A stretch of DNA of 26,324 nucleotides from a bacterium (GTDB lineage Bacteria; Patescibacteria; JAEDAM01; Absconditabacterales; Absconditicoccaceae), in contig JAFRZH010000021.1 of the NCBI GenBank assembly GCA_017442645.1, forward strand, positions 1 through 26,324, in the 5' to 3' direction. The notes beneath the pieces are model-generated. The model had not been told where the DNA came from. It saw only the letters and a program-made list of their open reading frames with translations, and made no database searches. Shown piece by piece: positions 26,288 to 26,324 of the stretch (position 1 is its first letter; each line of letters starts with the position of its first letter). Position numbers and translations under genes: made by a program.

Positions 26288-26324
26288 AAAAAATCCTTGA
26301 AATTTACTTTACAAAAAAAGGAGA

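Noticed and set aside
1..26324. tRNA or rRNA genes
   Set aside because: No cloverleaf with TTC-type T arm and no rRNA-like GC-rich conserved block was seen by eye; a tRNA scan would be needed to exclude a divergent one.

Overview
The window is AT-rich bacterial DNA that only reads correctly if TGA codes for glycine (genetic code 25). In-frame TGA falls on invariant glycines of DnaK (the GGGTFDV phosphate loop), SecA (GFDYLRDN and AGRGTD), MnmA (SGGVDS), glutamate racemase, a Nudix box and formate-THF ligase. TGG still serves tryptophan, and genes end in TAA or TAG. This points to Candidatus Absconditabacteria (SR1) or Gracilibacteria; the window cannot separate the two. Standard-code ORFs are therefore mostly fragments, and several genes look absent until TGA is read through. 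I rebuilt each gene across its TGA codons.

Layout. 1-1846: end of an unknown membrane protein, converging on ftsX and a TPR protein. 2049-3764: a DUF4153 membrane protein. 3765-4353: repeats and a small TGA-free gene. 4460-6496: dnaK with a degenerate CIRCE-like operator. 6597-7922: an HExxH protein carrying eight TGA glycines. 8081-8508: an orphan gene with an overlapping small frame. 8573-11830: secA. 11889-14185: a lipoprotein and murI. 14399-15719: a HigBA-like toxin-antitoxin pair converging on a DUF559 nuclease-like gene and a 40-codon ORF. 15720-16801: palindromic repeats and a 54-residue TGA-free gene. 16813-19164: mnmA, DUF3800 and Nudix genes, bracketed by two copies of a three-module repeat array. 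19512-20260: a secreted protein with a structured leader. 20356-26072: a tight five-gene operon (flippase, pyruvyl transferase-like, GT2 glycosyltransferase, formate-THF ligase, alpha/beta hydrolase), probably for a cell-surface glycan. 26073-26324: a terminator and a long perfect palindrome.

Three patterns go beyond gene content. A 10-11 bp word, AAAA(A/G/T)TCTGAC, recurs on both strands in genes and intergenic DNA far more often than base composition suggests; it could be a DNA-uptake-type sequence. Four promoters share a (TA)n-rich 16-bp spacer, and three of them drive TGA-free orphan genes. TGA-glycine use differs sharply by gene: two each in dnaK and secA, none in those orphans, but 6-14 in many ordinary genes.
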